From NCBI GenBank assembly GCA_963575745.1, contig CAUYUJ010018548.1, positions 124,001 through 188,000 on the forward strand: a DNA stretch of 64,000 nucleotides. The letters run 5' to 3'. The translations under genes were made by a program, and so were the position numbers. Below the pieces are notes generated by a model. That model did no database searches, had not been told where the DNA came from, and saw only the letters and a program-made list of their open reading frames with translations. The DNA comes from Prorocentrum cordatum. Taxonomy: Eukaryota > Sar > Dinophyceae > Prorocentrales > Prorocentraceae. Of the stretch, positions 43,775 to 55,207 are shown in pieces. Every line of letters begins with the position of its first letter. The first letter of the stretch is position 1.

Positions 43775-44580
43775 AAGAACATATTTTGAGGAGGTCTCAA
43801 GCGAAAAACACAATTAGTTCGAGGATGTCTCAAGCGAAATAAACAATAGTTTGAGGGTGTCTCAAGCGAAATAAGCCATAGTTTGAGGATGTCTCAAGCG
43901 AAATACGCAATAGTTTTAGGATGTCTCAAGCAATAGTTTGAGGATGCCTCCGGCGAACTCAGCAACAGTTGGAGGATGTCTCACGCGAAACACCATTAGT
44001 TCGAGGATGTCTCAAGCGAAATAAGCAAGTTAGTTTGAGGGTGCCTCAAGCGAAATATGCAATAGTTTGAGGGTGTCTCAAGCGAAATACGCAATAGTTT
44101 GAAGATGCCTCAGCAATAGTTTGAGGATGTCTCAAGCGAAATAAGCAATAGTTTCAGGATGTCTCAAGCGAAATACGCAATAGCTTCAGGATGTTTCAGG
44201 CGAGAGCAACAATAGTTTGAGGATGTTTCAAGCGAAACACACAATTATTTCGAGGATGTCTTGAGCGAAATAAGCAATAGTTTGACGGTGTCTCAAGCGA
44301 AATAAGCAATAGTTTCAGGATGCCTCAAGCGAAATACGCAATAGTTTCAGGATGTTCATACGAAATCAACAATAGCTTGATGATGTTTCAAGCGAACAAC
44401 ACAATTATTTCGAGGATGTCTCACGCGAAATAAGCAATAGTTTGACGGTGTCTCAAGCGAAATAAGCAATATATGGTGGATGTATCAAGCGAAACAATGG
44501 ATATGTTGAAGATGTCTCCAGCGAGACAAGCCATTGTTGAGGATATTTTAATGCAGACTAAACGCCAAGGATGTCTCAAA
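43775..44580 (+). repeat. 32-bp minisatellite cluster F
   Basis: About 25 units of GAGGATGTCTCAAGCGAAAT followed by AAGCAATAGTTT, with higher-order variants (ACACAATTATTTCGAGG recurring). It starts about 30 bases after the protease stop. Confidence 0.9.
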
Positions 44581-45084
44581 ACGTGCTCGGTTTGCTCTCC
44601 TCTTGATCATCTCTTACTTCGAGATTATGCTGGGGTCTGGTGGGCTACTTCGATTATCCCCCCCTGGACCCCGAACTTTATTATCCCCTAGTGTTTATTA
44701 TCGTGAGCATGGGGTTCGTTGGTTAAGCAATAGTTTTTGGGCATGTAGGTGGGCATCGGGTTTGGGTTCCGTGGCCAGGTGTTCAAGGAGCCTTTGGTGA
44801 GAGGGCCGCCCGCCCGCCCAGGCTGCGCCTTCCCTTCGGGCCCGCGCGGCCTGAAGGCCGCCCTGCGTGCCATAAGCGTTCCCACGGTTACCGCCCGGGG
44901 CGCCAGTGGAGGGGCCGCCCGGCTGGGCAGCCAGCCTGGCGGCATGGAGCGCGCGGTCGCCGTGCCAACAAAAGCATATTTGTCTTTGGCCGTATCCTGG
45001 CTCCTCCTCTCTCCGCTTTTCTTGTCGCCGCATTTTGGGTTCACACGCGTTGGCTCAACTATGGAATCCCTTTGCCTTCGAAAT
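44581..45084. other. Spacer, no gene seen
   Basis: Includes TTTATTATCCCCTAGTG and TTTATTATCGTGAGCATGG (44680-44712), resembling both the 250-bp repeat anchor and the foldback terminus, then GC-rich sequence of unknown nature. Confidence 0.4.
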
Positions 45085-45485
45085 CCGTCTTGGGGCACTT
45101 TCTGAGCGCTTTAAGGCACTCTCGGATGTCTATGGGGCCGCCATGGGTCTGTCTTGGGGCCCCCTCTGGGCCGTTTTGCGGGCCCCTTGGGGGTTCCTGG
45201 GGCCGACGTGGGGCAATCTTGGGGGCCGCTGGAGCCGTCTTAGAGCGTCTGCTAAAGCCATCGAGCATCAAGGAGCAGTGGTGCTGGCCTCCTGGATTTC
45301 ATCTTGGATGGAACCCGATAAGGCGTTTTTGGGGCGCCTTCGACCATCAGAGGGACGTTTTAGGCAAAAGTTGGGCCATCTTGGGCCGTCTTGTGTGCAC
45401 CTCGGCCCGTCTTAGAGGAGTTGGGGATCATTTGGGGCCTCTGAGGGCTATTTGCCGTCTTGGAGGCATCTTGGAGGTTATGTAG
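45085..45485 (+). repeat. CTTGGGGC-type degenerate repeat
   Basis: Irregular 15-bp-like phrases (CGTCTTGGGGC, CATCTTGGGCCGTCTTG) as in the composite element, without its conserved head and tail. Confidence 0.6.
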
Positions 45486-45616
45486 GCTGTCTTCGAGGCG
45501 AGGTGTTTGGTTTTCCCGTCCTCTCGGGCCCTTCCTGGTGGCACGCGGGTTGGGTCCGATAATCCACAGAGAACATTCCGAGTTTCGAAACCCGCTCAGA
45601 CGTCTAGCACGCCATA

Positions 45617-45640
45617 GCCCCTGTGGCAAGCCACAGGGGG
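45617..45640. other. Short perfect hairpin
   Basis: AGCCCCTGTGGC and GCCACAGGGG, with AA between them, form a 10-bp stem. Context is non-coding; significance unknown. Confidence 0.5.
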
Positions 45641-46163
45641 CGGCGGATCTATGGATATTCAGCCCAGACTGCCGCCGTGCCTGGCCTGGGGTCTCTTGGG
45701 TCTGTTGGGAATTCCTGGCTGTCTCGGATGCCATCGCGGGCTGGAGAGCTCGAAGTGTTAAGTTGCTGTTGGAAGCTGCCGTCGGGCCAGACTTTGGAAA
45801 CCTCTCGGGCCGTTGTGGGGGCTGCTCTGGTGACCGAAAAGACGAGAACACAACATGCCTCCGGTCTTCAGCGATCTCGTTCCATCCCATACCAGGTTAG
45901 GCATCTGGATCCCCAGCCGCGCTCCCGAGGCCTCCAGTCGCTTGACAAGCCCGCGGATTGTCCGGGAGCGCCCGACTCCCAGTACCAAACGCACCAAGCT
46001 GGAGGGCACTTGAGGACACTCCGCTCAGTGCCCACGGCACGGAGGCGGATACACTGCAGGGTTCTCCAGCCGACAGGCTCGACCAGTCGAGGGCGCGCCG
46101 GCGCGCGGCGGTGTAGGCTGCACGACCACTTGGCGGGGCCGCACGAGGCCCCTCTGCGCTCGG

Positions 46164-46295
46164 TGGACCTAAACGGTGTTTTGGCAATTTCGTGGGCCGT
46201 TTTCGTTTCGATGTCGTTTTGCAGCGAAGGCGAATTCAAGACAAAGCGAGGGACAACGAAAACAAAATGAAAACGAAAAGCACTGTTTAGGTCCA
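46164..46295. mobile_element. 132-bp MITE-like element
   Basis: Ends are TGGACCTAAACGGTG and CACTGTTTAGGTCCA, complementary at 14 of 15 positions. The interior continues as a weaker inverted repeat rich in CGTTTTCGTTTCG and CGAAAACGAAAAG. It is AT-richer than its surroundings. No target duplication is obvious and no ORF is present. Confidence 0.65.
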
Positions 46296-46404
46296 GCCCT
46301 GGTCTGCAGCAGAATTTGGATTGCTGCGGGTTCGCGGCGGCCTCGTCGGCGCTGGCCTCCCGCTCCTCGACCCAGGCATCGGGCGGATTGTTTGCGAATC
46401 CATC

Positions 46405-46612
46405 TGCACGAACGAAATGGGCACGGAAAGAGTGGGCACAGTGCCCCGCAGCAGTTCCTGTTCATTTTGAACAGGACTCGCTGTCCGCGCCGCCGCGGCC
46501 TGTGTCCATTTGAGACAGAAGGCCGCCTGCCCAACAGCGGCCGATGTTGGTTTTGGGCAACATGTGTTGTTGGGCATTGTGCCCATTCTTTCCGTACCCA
46601 TTTCGGGCGTCC
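46405..46612. repeat. Inverted repeat with ~45-bp arms
   Basis: CGAAATGGGCACGGAAAGAG and TGGGCACAGTGCCC at about 46416-46455 pair with GGGCATTGTGCCCA and TTCTTTCCGTACCCATTTCG at about 46569-46609. A perfect 7-bp hairpin (CCTGTTC, ATTTT, GAACAGG) lies inside near 46457. This could be a second foldback or MITE relic. Confidence 0.6.
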
Positions 46613-46619
46613 AGCGTTC

Positions 46620-47180
46620 AAAATCCAGTGTTGGATTTTTCCACCAGCCCTGGATGTAGCAGCGGGTCTACGCAGTTGAATGAATGTGGTTTTGACTTGT
46701 GTTCTATGTGTTACCATGGAAGCTTGATTTGAATTCATTGGCGGTTTGAGTTAAGCATGCCTTACCAGGTCCGTGGCTCCTTCGGAGAGGGTTTTTGTTT
46801 AATGGATTTTAGGGGGGCATTCCAGGGCTCCGTGCGGCCTCTGCGGGCCTGCGGCAACCTCGGTTCGTCCTTCCTCCTCCCTGCTCCTTGGCACCCCCGT
46901 TTTTCTTTTGTCTCTCTCTCTCTCTCTCTTTCTTGTCCGTCCTCCTCCCTCGTTATCCTCCTCACCCCGCCTCGTTCCACCTGATCCCTCCTCGCACGTG
47001 TATGTAGCAAACCTCCAACTCATCTGTCCCTGCCAAGTTTCGTGCGACATACCACGGTGGCGGCTGCATCTCCTTCGACGGCTTGCGACCAACGTGCCAA
47101 TGTTATGTTCGGAACGGTAGCTATCCTTGCAGCGCTCCTCGGCGCAGCCTTTCGCAGCTGCCCCAACGGTTCTTCGCCGG
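46620..47180. other. Spacer, no gene seen
   Basis: Contains a short CT tract (46910-46935). No convincing ORF. Confidence 0.35.
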
Positions 47181-47181
47181 G

Positions 47182-47620
47182 TCAGCATCGCTGGGCAAGG
47201 GGGTATCGTTTCTCTAGTACGAAACGCGAAGGGTCTCTTTGATGAAGTTGTCGTTCATAGCTGACACCGGTTTCAGTCCAAACACGGAGATATAATTTCC
47301 CGTAGGCGCGGCGGACGTTGGAATACAATCGTAGCAAGAGAGTCATTGAAGGAGGAGTCTGCAACACCCATCATGTAAATTTCTGTCCCAGCGCATAGCA
47401 CGCTATCTACCTTTTCCATTGCGTCGTAACACTGGAGGATCATCGTCCCCCCCCCCGCGCAGGTCGACAGTTATGCGGGCCTTCATTTGTTCGAACTCTG
47501 CCGCGGCCGCTCGAACACCTTTCGTCCTTTTGCTTCAAGATGAGGCTAATCGGATTGACATTCTGCGCAGCAGGCTTCGGCATATCTGGGCAGAACGACA
47601 GAGAATTGCACAGCGGCTCC
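47182..47620 (-). CDS. Possible minus-strand exon(s), unidentified
   Basis: Two short minus-strand stretches look coding: NVRRAYGKLYLRVWTETGVS (within 47367-47182) and, in another frame, KGVRAAAAEFEQMKARITVD (near 47470-47550). They are separated by stops and could be neighbouring exons or chance. No domain recognised. Confidence 0.2.
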
Positions 47621-47699
47621 AATCGATCGAGTTCCCACTCTGCGCATTCTGGCCTGTTCCGGGCCGAAGGATGGTTGGGAGAAGCGCGGGCGATATGGC

Positions 47700-48640
47700 G
47701 GGATGCCCCTGAAAACCGTCCGTGACGCCACTGCTCCATGAGCCATGGGGGGAGGCCCCGCTCCGAGGAGGAGGAGGAGGAACACCAGATCGAAGACGCG
47801 GCCCTGGCGCGCCCTCCCGGTCTGTGCGGCCGGGGGCTGCCAAGCTGTACTTCGCGCTCGGAGAGGCTCCGTCTCGGGCCGCCCAAGCTGCAGTGCGACG
47901 GGGAAGCAGAGGCCCGAAAGTGTGACGAGTGCTGCTCCTCGCTATTCCCGCTCCCTGCCGTCCTGCGCTCGTGAGCCCCCGCCTCGCGCTCGGCCTGCCA
48001 CGCCCAAGCAGCCAGCTTCCAGGCAAGCCCTTCCAGGTCCGCGCCCTGCCCCACTCCCTGTTATCCAATCGGGAGGGGGCGGGGACGAGATCCGGCACCG
48101 ACGCTGCTTACCAGTCGATCGACAACCGCCGAAGCATGGATCCACGAAGTCCCACTACCAAGGACAACCCTTCCCACCGAGCGGCACCACCAGCGGGACG
48201 ACCTCCAGCGAGCGGCCCAGTAGGGGCGCAACGCCAACCTCCCATGACAGCACGATTTAGCGCAACAGTTTTCTCGGGGCGACCCCCCGACAGCAGCCTG
48301 GGGAAGGCCGCAGCGAACCCCCAGAAGCCACTTGCAGGCTGCATTCAAGCAAGCGAAAGCTCGTGGCCTGCAAGCGTCCCAACCTGGAACATCCATGGCA
48401 CCTACGCCCACCCCAGGGTTGACAAAGAAAGAATGCACCAGCCTGACTTGGCCCCCTAGGCAAAACACCCGCCACCCACGAAGCCTATTTCACGAATGCA
48501 AGCCTCCTTCGAAGGGGTGCGCTTCTCGTCCTCTCCCTCCACCCCCACCTGCCCCTCTTCCCCTGGGCACGCTCCCCAGCGCCCCCCTCGCGGCACTCGC
48601 AGGTTTATGTGTTTTCGAATTCAGTCTCCAGAAGGGGGTG
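47700..48640. other. GC-rich sequence with overlapping ORFs, nothing supportable
   Basis: Several mutually overlapping frames of 100-200 codons on both strands have Pro, Arg, Ser and Ala-skewed composition typical of random GC-rich DNA. Confidence 0.35.
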
Positions 48641-49040
48641 TTGATGATTAAGATGATGATAATGATGCTGCTGCTGATGATGATGATGGTATGGTTGTGA
48701 TGATGCTGCTGATGATTATGATGCTGATTGTGATGCTGATCATGATGCTGATGATGCTGCTCATGATGATGGTGGTGGTTGTGGTGATGCTCATGATGTT
48801 GATGGTGGTGTTGATGGTGTTGGTGTTGGTGATGATGCTGGTGCTGATACTGATGCTGATGCTGATTATGATGATGATGCTGATGTTTACTATGATGGTT
48901 CTGTTGATGAGGATGTTGAAGAGGATGATGATGAGGATGCTGCGATGATGAGATGATGATGACGACGATGATGATGTTGATGCTGGTGATGATGCTGATG
49001 ACGACGATAAAGGTGATGATGAGGACGAGGACGATGATCG
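48640..49040. repeat. GATGAT/GCTGAT trinucleotide tract
   Basis: Irregular ATG/GAT/CTG triplets for about 400 bp. Met/Val- and His-rich ORFs are by-products. Confidence 0.85.
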
Positions 49041-49616
49041 TATGGCGTCCAGAGGAGGGCTTGCTTAGGGGGCTCAATCTGCTTCGGGGAGTTTGATGCA
49101 GGGGGAGTGTTTTTTCACGGTTCTCGTTTCGCGGCATTCTTGGGGGATTCGAGGGGTTCTAACTTCCTCACGGGGTTGGGGTGGCTATCAAATTCTAAAG
49201 GTTTCTAGGTGACCCCAGGGGAGCCTTCTAGTAGGTTGTAAGATGTATGTGAGGGGAGGTGGATAAGAAGGTTGAGATGGACGAGGGAGACTGATGCAGA
49301 GGATGGGCTGATGATGAGGAGCAGCAGCAGCAGCAAAAGGCGAGATGCGGGAGGAGGACGGTTCTATAGGTATCCGGGGGATGGCTCGAATCCCATTCAT
49401 GGTCCCTTCCCTCTTTCCTGTTTCCTTCCCCTCTTCATGCTCCGCCTCCTGCGTCGCCCCATCTTCCCACCCTGCTCGTCCCTGTTCGTCCCTCCTATCT
49501 CTCCTCCTCCTCCTTCTCCTTTCTCTCCTCTCCTCCGCCATCCGCCTCCTCGTCATCGTACTCTCTCTCCCTCTCCCTCTGCCGGTGCGTGGATATCAGC
49601 AAATTCCAGCGAAGAA

Positions 49617-49647
<31 letters not shown>

Positions 49648-50769
49648 GCTCGCTCTTTCTCCTCCGCAGATCTTAGAGCGTTGTAAGCTTTGTGATTTCA
49701 CTACGCTTTGCGCTTCTTCTATATACTGGTACACATGGAATGTGCTCCTCATTGCCCCACCTCGTGCTCCCGCTCAACCTCCTCGCTCCCCCCCTGCACA
49801 CCACAGAGAAACTGCCCGACTGTCCCGACCCCTTCGGCGTCGATCGCACACGTGCTCCAACCGAGACGATTCCTCTGGAGGGCCGGCGCTGACGGGGGGG
49901 CCCGCACGAGTCCGCTTCGGGTTCAAGTTTAAAGGGTGCAGCTTCGGGGGATCCTGGAGCGCTGGCCGCACCAGGGCGCTCGGCACTGGGGGCAAAGCTC
50001 CTCGATGGCAGAGGCGAGGGGCAGAGTCGACGGACGTTCGACGCAGCATCGGCGAAAGGAGCGAGTGGCTCCAGGAGGTCTTCAGAGCGAGCACCTCACT
50101 ACCTCATCAGGCTCAATCTCGCCCACGAAACCTCCCGCGAGTTGCCCCCCCGCCAGCCCTCTCTGAGCGTCACCAGCGCTCGTCCGGCGTCCAGGATCCC
50201 CCAGTCACCGCGCAGGCCCCAGGTGTCCGCCAATCAGGCGGCGCCTCCGACAAGCCGCGCTTCCTGCTGCCGAAGAGGGGCAGAGGTGGGCGGCCCAACG
50301 GGGCGCCCTCACTGGAGCCGCGGCCAGGTTGGTCGACCCCAGGACGAGGTTGAGGATCCAGGATCGGGGTCAAGGCCTTCTTTTGAAACGTGTCTGAGTG
50401 TTTTTCAGCCTCCAAGGGGGAGCCGGGAACCTCTGGAGGCCTCCTGGGACCTCCCGACCCCAGGGAGCGTTCCGAGACTTTCTCTGCACTTTTTGGCTTA
50501 GTAGGTTTGGCCTCTGCGTAGGAAGAGTTGTCCCGTTTTGTTCCAGGTTTCTGGGGGGGGCGTCGCGTCTGGGGAGCCCTCGTTGCCACGCGCAGATTCG
50601 CTTCGGACTGTTCTTTGTTTTTTCAGGAGAGCTCGAGGACGGCGAGCCCAGACCCCAGGCGTCGCCACAAAATCACGACGGGCGTTTTTCGAAGGAGGGG
50701 GTAAAACGGGCCTCCTCGGGCTCCGCGCACCAAGGTTCCCAGAGCAAGCAGCTAGGCAGGCAGATCCGC
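49041..50769. other. Non-coding or unresolved region
   Basis: Includes a short CT tract (49620-49645) and pyrimidine-rich DNA. ORFs overlap on both strands and are not convincing. Confidence 0.35.
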
Positions 50770-51003
50770 ATGCTGGAGCACGTGGCTTTCATTGCTCTTT
50801 TGTTGCTTGGGGGGTCCAGTTGTTCCTGGCTCGACTCCCAGACCTCAGACGTCGTGACTGACTGTTTCACGGCGCCTGCCTTGGAGCTCTCGGCCCCGTC
50901 CTTGGGGTATTTTTTACGTCGCGTGCTGCTGCGTCTGCGAGTCCTGGAGCTCGTGCGCAGACCCCGAACGCCAGAGACCGCTAATTACCGAACACGTCCG
51001 TAG
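50770..51003 (+). CDS. Possible short secreted or membrane protein
   Basis: ATG 50770 gives 77 codons whose start, MLEHVAFIALLLLGGSSCSW, has the charge and hydrophobic run of a signal peptide with a small-residue cleavage region. The rest (LDSQTSDVVTDCFTAPALEL, then an Arg/Leu-rich end) shows no domain. It ends at TAG. An acceptor-like CTTCGCCGCAG follows at 51023-51033, so this might be a first exon. Confidence 0.25.
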   Translation: MLEHVAFIALLLLGGSSCSWLDSQTSDVVTDCFTAPALELSAPSLGYFLRRVLLRLRVLELVRRPRTPETANYRTRP

Positions 51004-51049
51004 TGTTTTGTTGCTGCTCGCTTCGCCGCAGATCTGGGCTGGCCCCTGG

Positions 51050-51180
51050 GGAGGCGACGACGGGAACGGCTTTGGCGACGGCGACGACGGAGACGGCGAC
51101 GGCGACGGCGACGACGCCGTCGACAAAGGCGACGCCGCCCGCGGCGACGATGACAGCAGCACCGCCGGCGACGACGACGG
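51050..51180. repeat. GGCGACGAC-type repeat
   Basis: GGCGACGGCGAC repeats give Asp/Gly-rich frames on the plus strand and Val/Ala-rich frames on the minus strand. Coding status is undetermined. Confidence 0.6.
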
Positions 51181-51439
51181 CGACGACTGCGGCGGTGGCC
51201 AACCGTCCGCGGCCTCGGGAGTTCCTGCGCGAGCCTCCCCCGAATTCGTGTGCTCGAGCAGCGGTCAGGAGGCCCTGGCGATCGCCGCCCTCAGACCAGC
51301 AGGGATAAATATCAGGAGAAAGAGGAGTATGAGTTTTGAGGTGTTCGTCCGTGTGTCCGGGACCATCAGAAAACGACTCGGGATGAACAGCCTGTCCAGG
51401 GGAAATGTCCCCAGGGTCCAGGCGCCACTTCCCTGAGGA

Positions 51440-52480
51440 CCTTGTTTTTATTTCCTGGGAAGGAGGGCCAGTTGAGACATCGGCGGCCCTAGTCTTCCTC
51501 ATTCATCCCACCTCCCCCTTCCTCCTCCCCTCCTTCTCGTTCGGGAGGTCGGCCTTCTTCCGAGTGAGGATGAGACGAGTGGGTGTAGCTCTAATCATGA
51601 AGAGAAGGGGTTCTGGATGAAAGGTTTCCTGAAGTTGCCCCAATGATCACATGGCTACTTTTTCGGCTCCCATTTTCGGACCCCCATTGGCGTAGGGCCC
51701 CCATTGCCATAGGGCCCTCCATGGGCCCACTCCACATCCCTTGACAATCGTCCTCTGGGCCCCATTTTCCAGGAGCCATTCTGGAGAACGTTTTTGTTTT
51801 AGTTTGGCTGGTCTGGCTTATCAGGCAACGTTTCTGCGCCCGTCTTCATACAAGTATTCTTGCTCATCCCCGTTCTTCCCAAGCAAGCCTTGTGAATGTC
51901 GCGTGCGCTTGGTGGCAGCATAGCTCGCACCACACAGCTTGTACCACACAGCTTGTACAACATAGCTTACGTACACTATATAGCACGAGGCTACTCCACA
52001 TCGCTTCCAATGCATGGCTTGCGCCGCACGGTTTTTTTAACAAAAAAACACGTACTGTATGCCACAAAGTTGCACCGACGAGCTCAGACAGCAACAACTT
52101 CCAGTTGGAGATCCATGCTGGCAAGGATGGATCATCATCGTCATCGCGATGGCCGTTGCCGCGATAAGGCTATGAGTCGTCGCTTGTATACTTCGACTCG
52201 TGTTCGTTCGAGTCTGCTTCGGGTAGATTATAGGGAAGCTCGCCCAAGCTGAATATCAACCATCCATCCTCCCAGGCCCCACCGCAGGCACCTGGAAGAA
52301 TAAACATGCAAATTGCGGCCGTGCCCCCAAATTGAGAGCACACTTGCCTATGACCCTGCAGGAATGCACAGGTATCCCATAGAGATCCTGGAGAGCTTCT
52401 TGGAGAGTGCGGAGCAAATGGAAACATTTCTTTTCCCCGGTAAGCTGGGGTATTTCCCGATAAACTGGGTTTTTCCCCGG
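51440..52480. other. Spacer with short ACACAGCTTGTAC repeats
   Basis: At 51925-51990 the phrase CACAGCTTGTAC and diverged forms recur several times. No gene seen. Confidence 0.4.
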
Positions 52481-52484
52481 CCAG

Positions 52485-53030
52485 ACTGACAGATTCGGTG
52501 AGATTCTGACAGCTTCTGAGAACCGCTGAGAGCTTCTGAGAGCCTCTGAGAACCTCCCAGAACCTCTGAGAGTTTTGGGAACTTCTGAGAGCTTCTGACA
52601 GCTTCTGAGAGATTATGACAGCTTTTGAGAGCTTCTGAGAGATTCCTCGAAATCCCGAGAGATTCGTAGAGATGCTGAGAGAGTCTGAGAGAGATTCCCA
52701 GAGATTCTGAGAGATGCTGAGGGATGCCGAGAATTTATGACATATCCTCAGAGATTCTGAGAGATTCTTATAGATTCTGAAAGATCCCCAGAGATTCTGA
52801 CAGATTCCTGGAGATTCTGAAAGATTCTTCGAGGTCCCCAAAGATTTTGAAATATCCTGAAAGATGCTTCGAGATTCCTAGATATCCTGAGAGATTAGCA
52901 GAGGTTCTTGGAGATGCTGACAGAGTCTGACAGATTCTGAATGGTTCTGAGATGCTCTGAGATGTGGAAAGATCCTGAGAGATTGCGAGGAGTTCGGGGA
53001 CACTCTGAGAGATCCGGAGAGATCCTCAAA
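52485..53030. repeat. GAGAGATTCTGA minisatellite
   Basis: About 540 bp of degenerate 10-12-bp units around GAGATTCTGA. The minus-strand frame through it (ISQNLSESLRI-like) is open but repeats and joins onto the exon-like block beyond. Confidence 0.85.
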
Positions 53031-53039
53031 GATTTTTAG

Positions 53040-53915
53040 GCCGAGCTCGACATCGAACTCGACATCGACCTGGCCACTCGTCAGGCGCTGAGGCGCGACT
53101 GGCGGGTCGTCCTTGTCGCGCGCAAAGTCGAGCAACGCTAGGCCCAAGCCGGTCGGGCTCGACGGGCAGCGCTGGACGCGGTCGCCTGGGTAGCGCTTCA
53201 TTGCGGAGCTGCTTCGCGAAGGCCCCGAGCTTCTCCGCCTCTCCGCCCGCAGCTTTTTCGTCCTCGTTTCGACGACGCCGCAGTCATCGGGCAGCCCGAA
53301 TGCGAGGATCACCGCGACCACGCGGTCCTTGAGCTTCTCGGGGCCGCGCGTCATGGCTTGCTTGTGGAGCCACTTCGCCAGGTAGGACAGCTTCGCCGCC
53401 GCGGCCACGTCCGCGTCGAGAATGCACTTGCCCCAGTCGGTCTGCGCGAAGTAGAGCTCCAACGTCTTGCAGTGCTGCTGGCAGCGGGCCGCCGACGAGC
53501 TTGCGATCGACGTCGCGTCGCCCGCTGCCGAGGCCAGTCGCGCGACTTGGTCGGGGGGCCGCGGGCCTGCGGCGATGGCGACAGTTATCTCGGGCGCCCC
53601 GTCCACCGCGATGCTGTGCCTTCTCTTGGTGAGGTTGACCAGCGCGTGGGTCTGGGACGCCAACTGCTTGCGCGGTATGCCAGCGCTGGCCTGCGACTCC
53701 ACGAAGGCAGCGCGTTGGTTCAATGCGGCCACGACTTGGTTGACCCTGGATTGCGCAATCGGGCGGGGGAGGTCGCGCAAGACGTCGGGCTGGAAGGCTG
53801 AGGGGACCGCCTCACGAATCGCTCGGTTCCAAATTGCTACGGCGGCGCGACGGCGCGTGCCTTCGGCGGACCACCAAGTGTCGGCGAGCGCATTCCGATG
53901 AAGAAACACGGAGAG
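53040..53915 (-). CDS. Minus-strand coding block 5: unidentified protein
   Basis: A frame read from about 53915 (ALADTWWSAEGTRRRAAVAI) toward 53040 is protein-like: SRVNQVVAALNQRAAFVESQ, KLSYLAKWLHKQAMTRG, KDRVVAVILAFGLPDD. Around 53210-53260 another frame briefly looks better (AAGGEAEKLGAFAKQL), suggesting a pair of compensating indels or a splice. The frame then continues (RYPGDRVQRCPSSPTGLGLA) into the minisatellite. Helix-rich, no domain recognised. It may be the 3' part of the minus-strand gene whose other blocks lie to the right. Confidence 0.5.
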
Positions 53916-54185
53916 GAGGAGGATTGGCCGTGGGATGTGCGAGGGGGAGGGGCAGGGTAGGACGGGAGAGGGGGACGGGGTGAGGAGATGTTGAGGACGG
54001 CCGAGGTGGAGGGATAGGTGGAGGTTCAGCGCTGCACATATCATTTGCACGATGCCCCCGCGGACCGCAAATTTGCTCGGCTGATGGGCCGATTTCAGTC
54101 CATGGGGCCCTGCTGATGGCTGAGCCATGATCATAAATTAAAACACGAGGGCGCCCGGCCAGCTGGCTGTTTCGCAGCGCCCACG
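53916..54185. other. C-rich probable intron or intergenic DNA
   Basis: C-rich with CCCCTCTCCC and CCCATCC phrases on the minus strand. The open frame across it has Pro/Ser/Leu composition and no support. Confidence 0.4.
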
Positions 54186-54189
54186 GGGC

Positions 54190-54410
54190 CCAAACAAAAA
54201 CGCCCACCCCCAGCCAGGGGCGAGCGTGAAAACACCCATCCCCAACCAGGGACGATTGTAAAAACACCCGCCCCCAACCAGTGATGGGCGTCGACGCGCA
54301 TCGACACCCACCCCTGGTTGGAGATGGGTGTTTTTTTACAAGATCCCCTGGTTGGGGATGGGTGTTTTTACATTCGTCCCTGGCTGGGGATGGGTGTTTT
54401 TTTCGGTTCA
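54190..54410. repeat. Large imperfect palindrome built of ~37-bp repeats
   Basis: The left side has three copies of (A)AACACCCA(T/C)CCCCAACCAGGG; the right side has three copies of its complement, CCTGGTTGGGGATGGGTGTTTTT. The centre is GATGGGCGTCGACGCGCATCGACACCCA-like near 54283-54310. As single strand the 220 bases would fold into one long hairpin. Confidence 0.8.
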
Positions 54411-55190
54411 TTGGCCGTCGTTTTACCGAAGAAGGCTAGGCTCGAGCTCTCGGGCGTGTGAAAATCTGGGCGGTCGTGGCCCAAATCGCAGTGCATGGCC
54501 ATCTGTTTTGGGCAACTGCGCGCCCTTGCCCCCCCCCCCCCCCCTCCGCCTCCATCCGCTTGCCAGTGACCTGCGTTGCCGCCCCTCCCCCGCCCCCCCT
54601 CGCCCAGCGGGGCGAAGCGATGGATCGTGGGTCGCGCGCTGTGTGGTATGATCGTGAGAAGCCACTCTTGGGAGCGACGGCGACGACGGCGATGATGGCG
54701 CCGGCTTGCGATCATATTGGTAATCATTGTACCCGCGACGATGTTGACGTCGAGTGCGATGAGTGCACTGATGAGCGATGACGATGATGATTGTTCGTTT
54801 ACGTCTAAGCGCACGCTGTAGCACCATGTTGACGTGGTACCCGGGAAGGCTAAGACGGCGCATCGTGCCCCCTTCGCACAGGGCGCATCCCCGAGTCCCT
54901 TAGCCTTGCGCTGGGCACCAAGAATTCGCGCACGCGCGTGGCCCAACAGAATGCCCTGTCAAGCCGTCGTCGCCACTTGTCGCCCGCAGCTGGTCGATCA
55001 CGCCTGACTGTCCACGTCAATCCCCCCCCCCACAGTCGAGCTTCGGAAGGTGGCCGCTGGCGCGGTGTGCTGCGAAGAAGCCCCCCAAGGTGGCCGCAAC
55101 TTTGTTCGCGTTAGCCTACAGGGTCTACGAGTCTTTGCTGCGCGTGATCTTCATGGACTTAGGGCGCGCCGTCTGCGCCTCAGCGTCGTA
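54411..55190. other. Spacer, no gene seen
   Basis: A C run (54529-54544), GC-rich sequence and GATGATGA phrases. No convincing frame. Confidence 0.35.
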
Positions 55191-55207
55191 GTTTTTCGCC
55201 TCGCAGA

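Noticed and set aside
51000-51025. TCCGTAG start resembling the spliced leader
   Set aside because: Only the first seven bases match without interruption; the remainder does not align.
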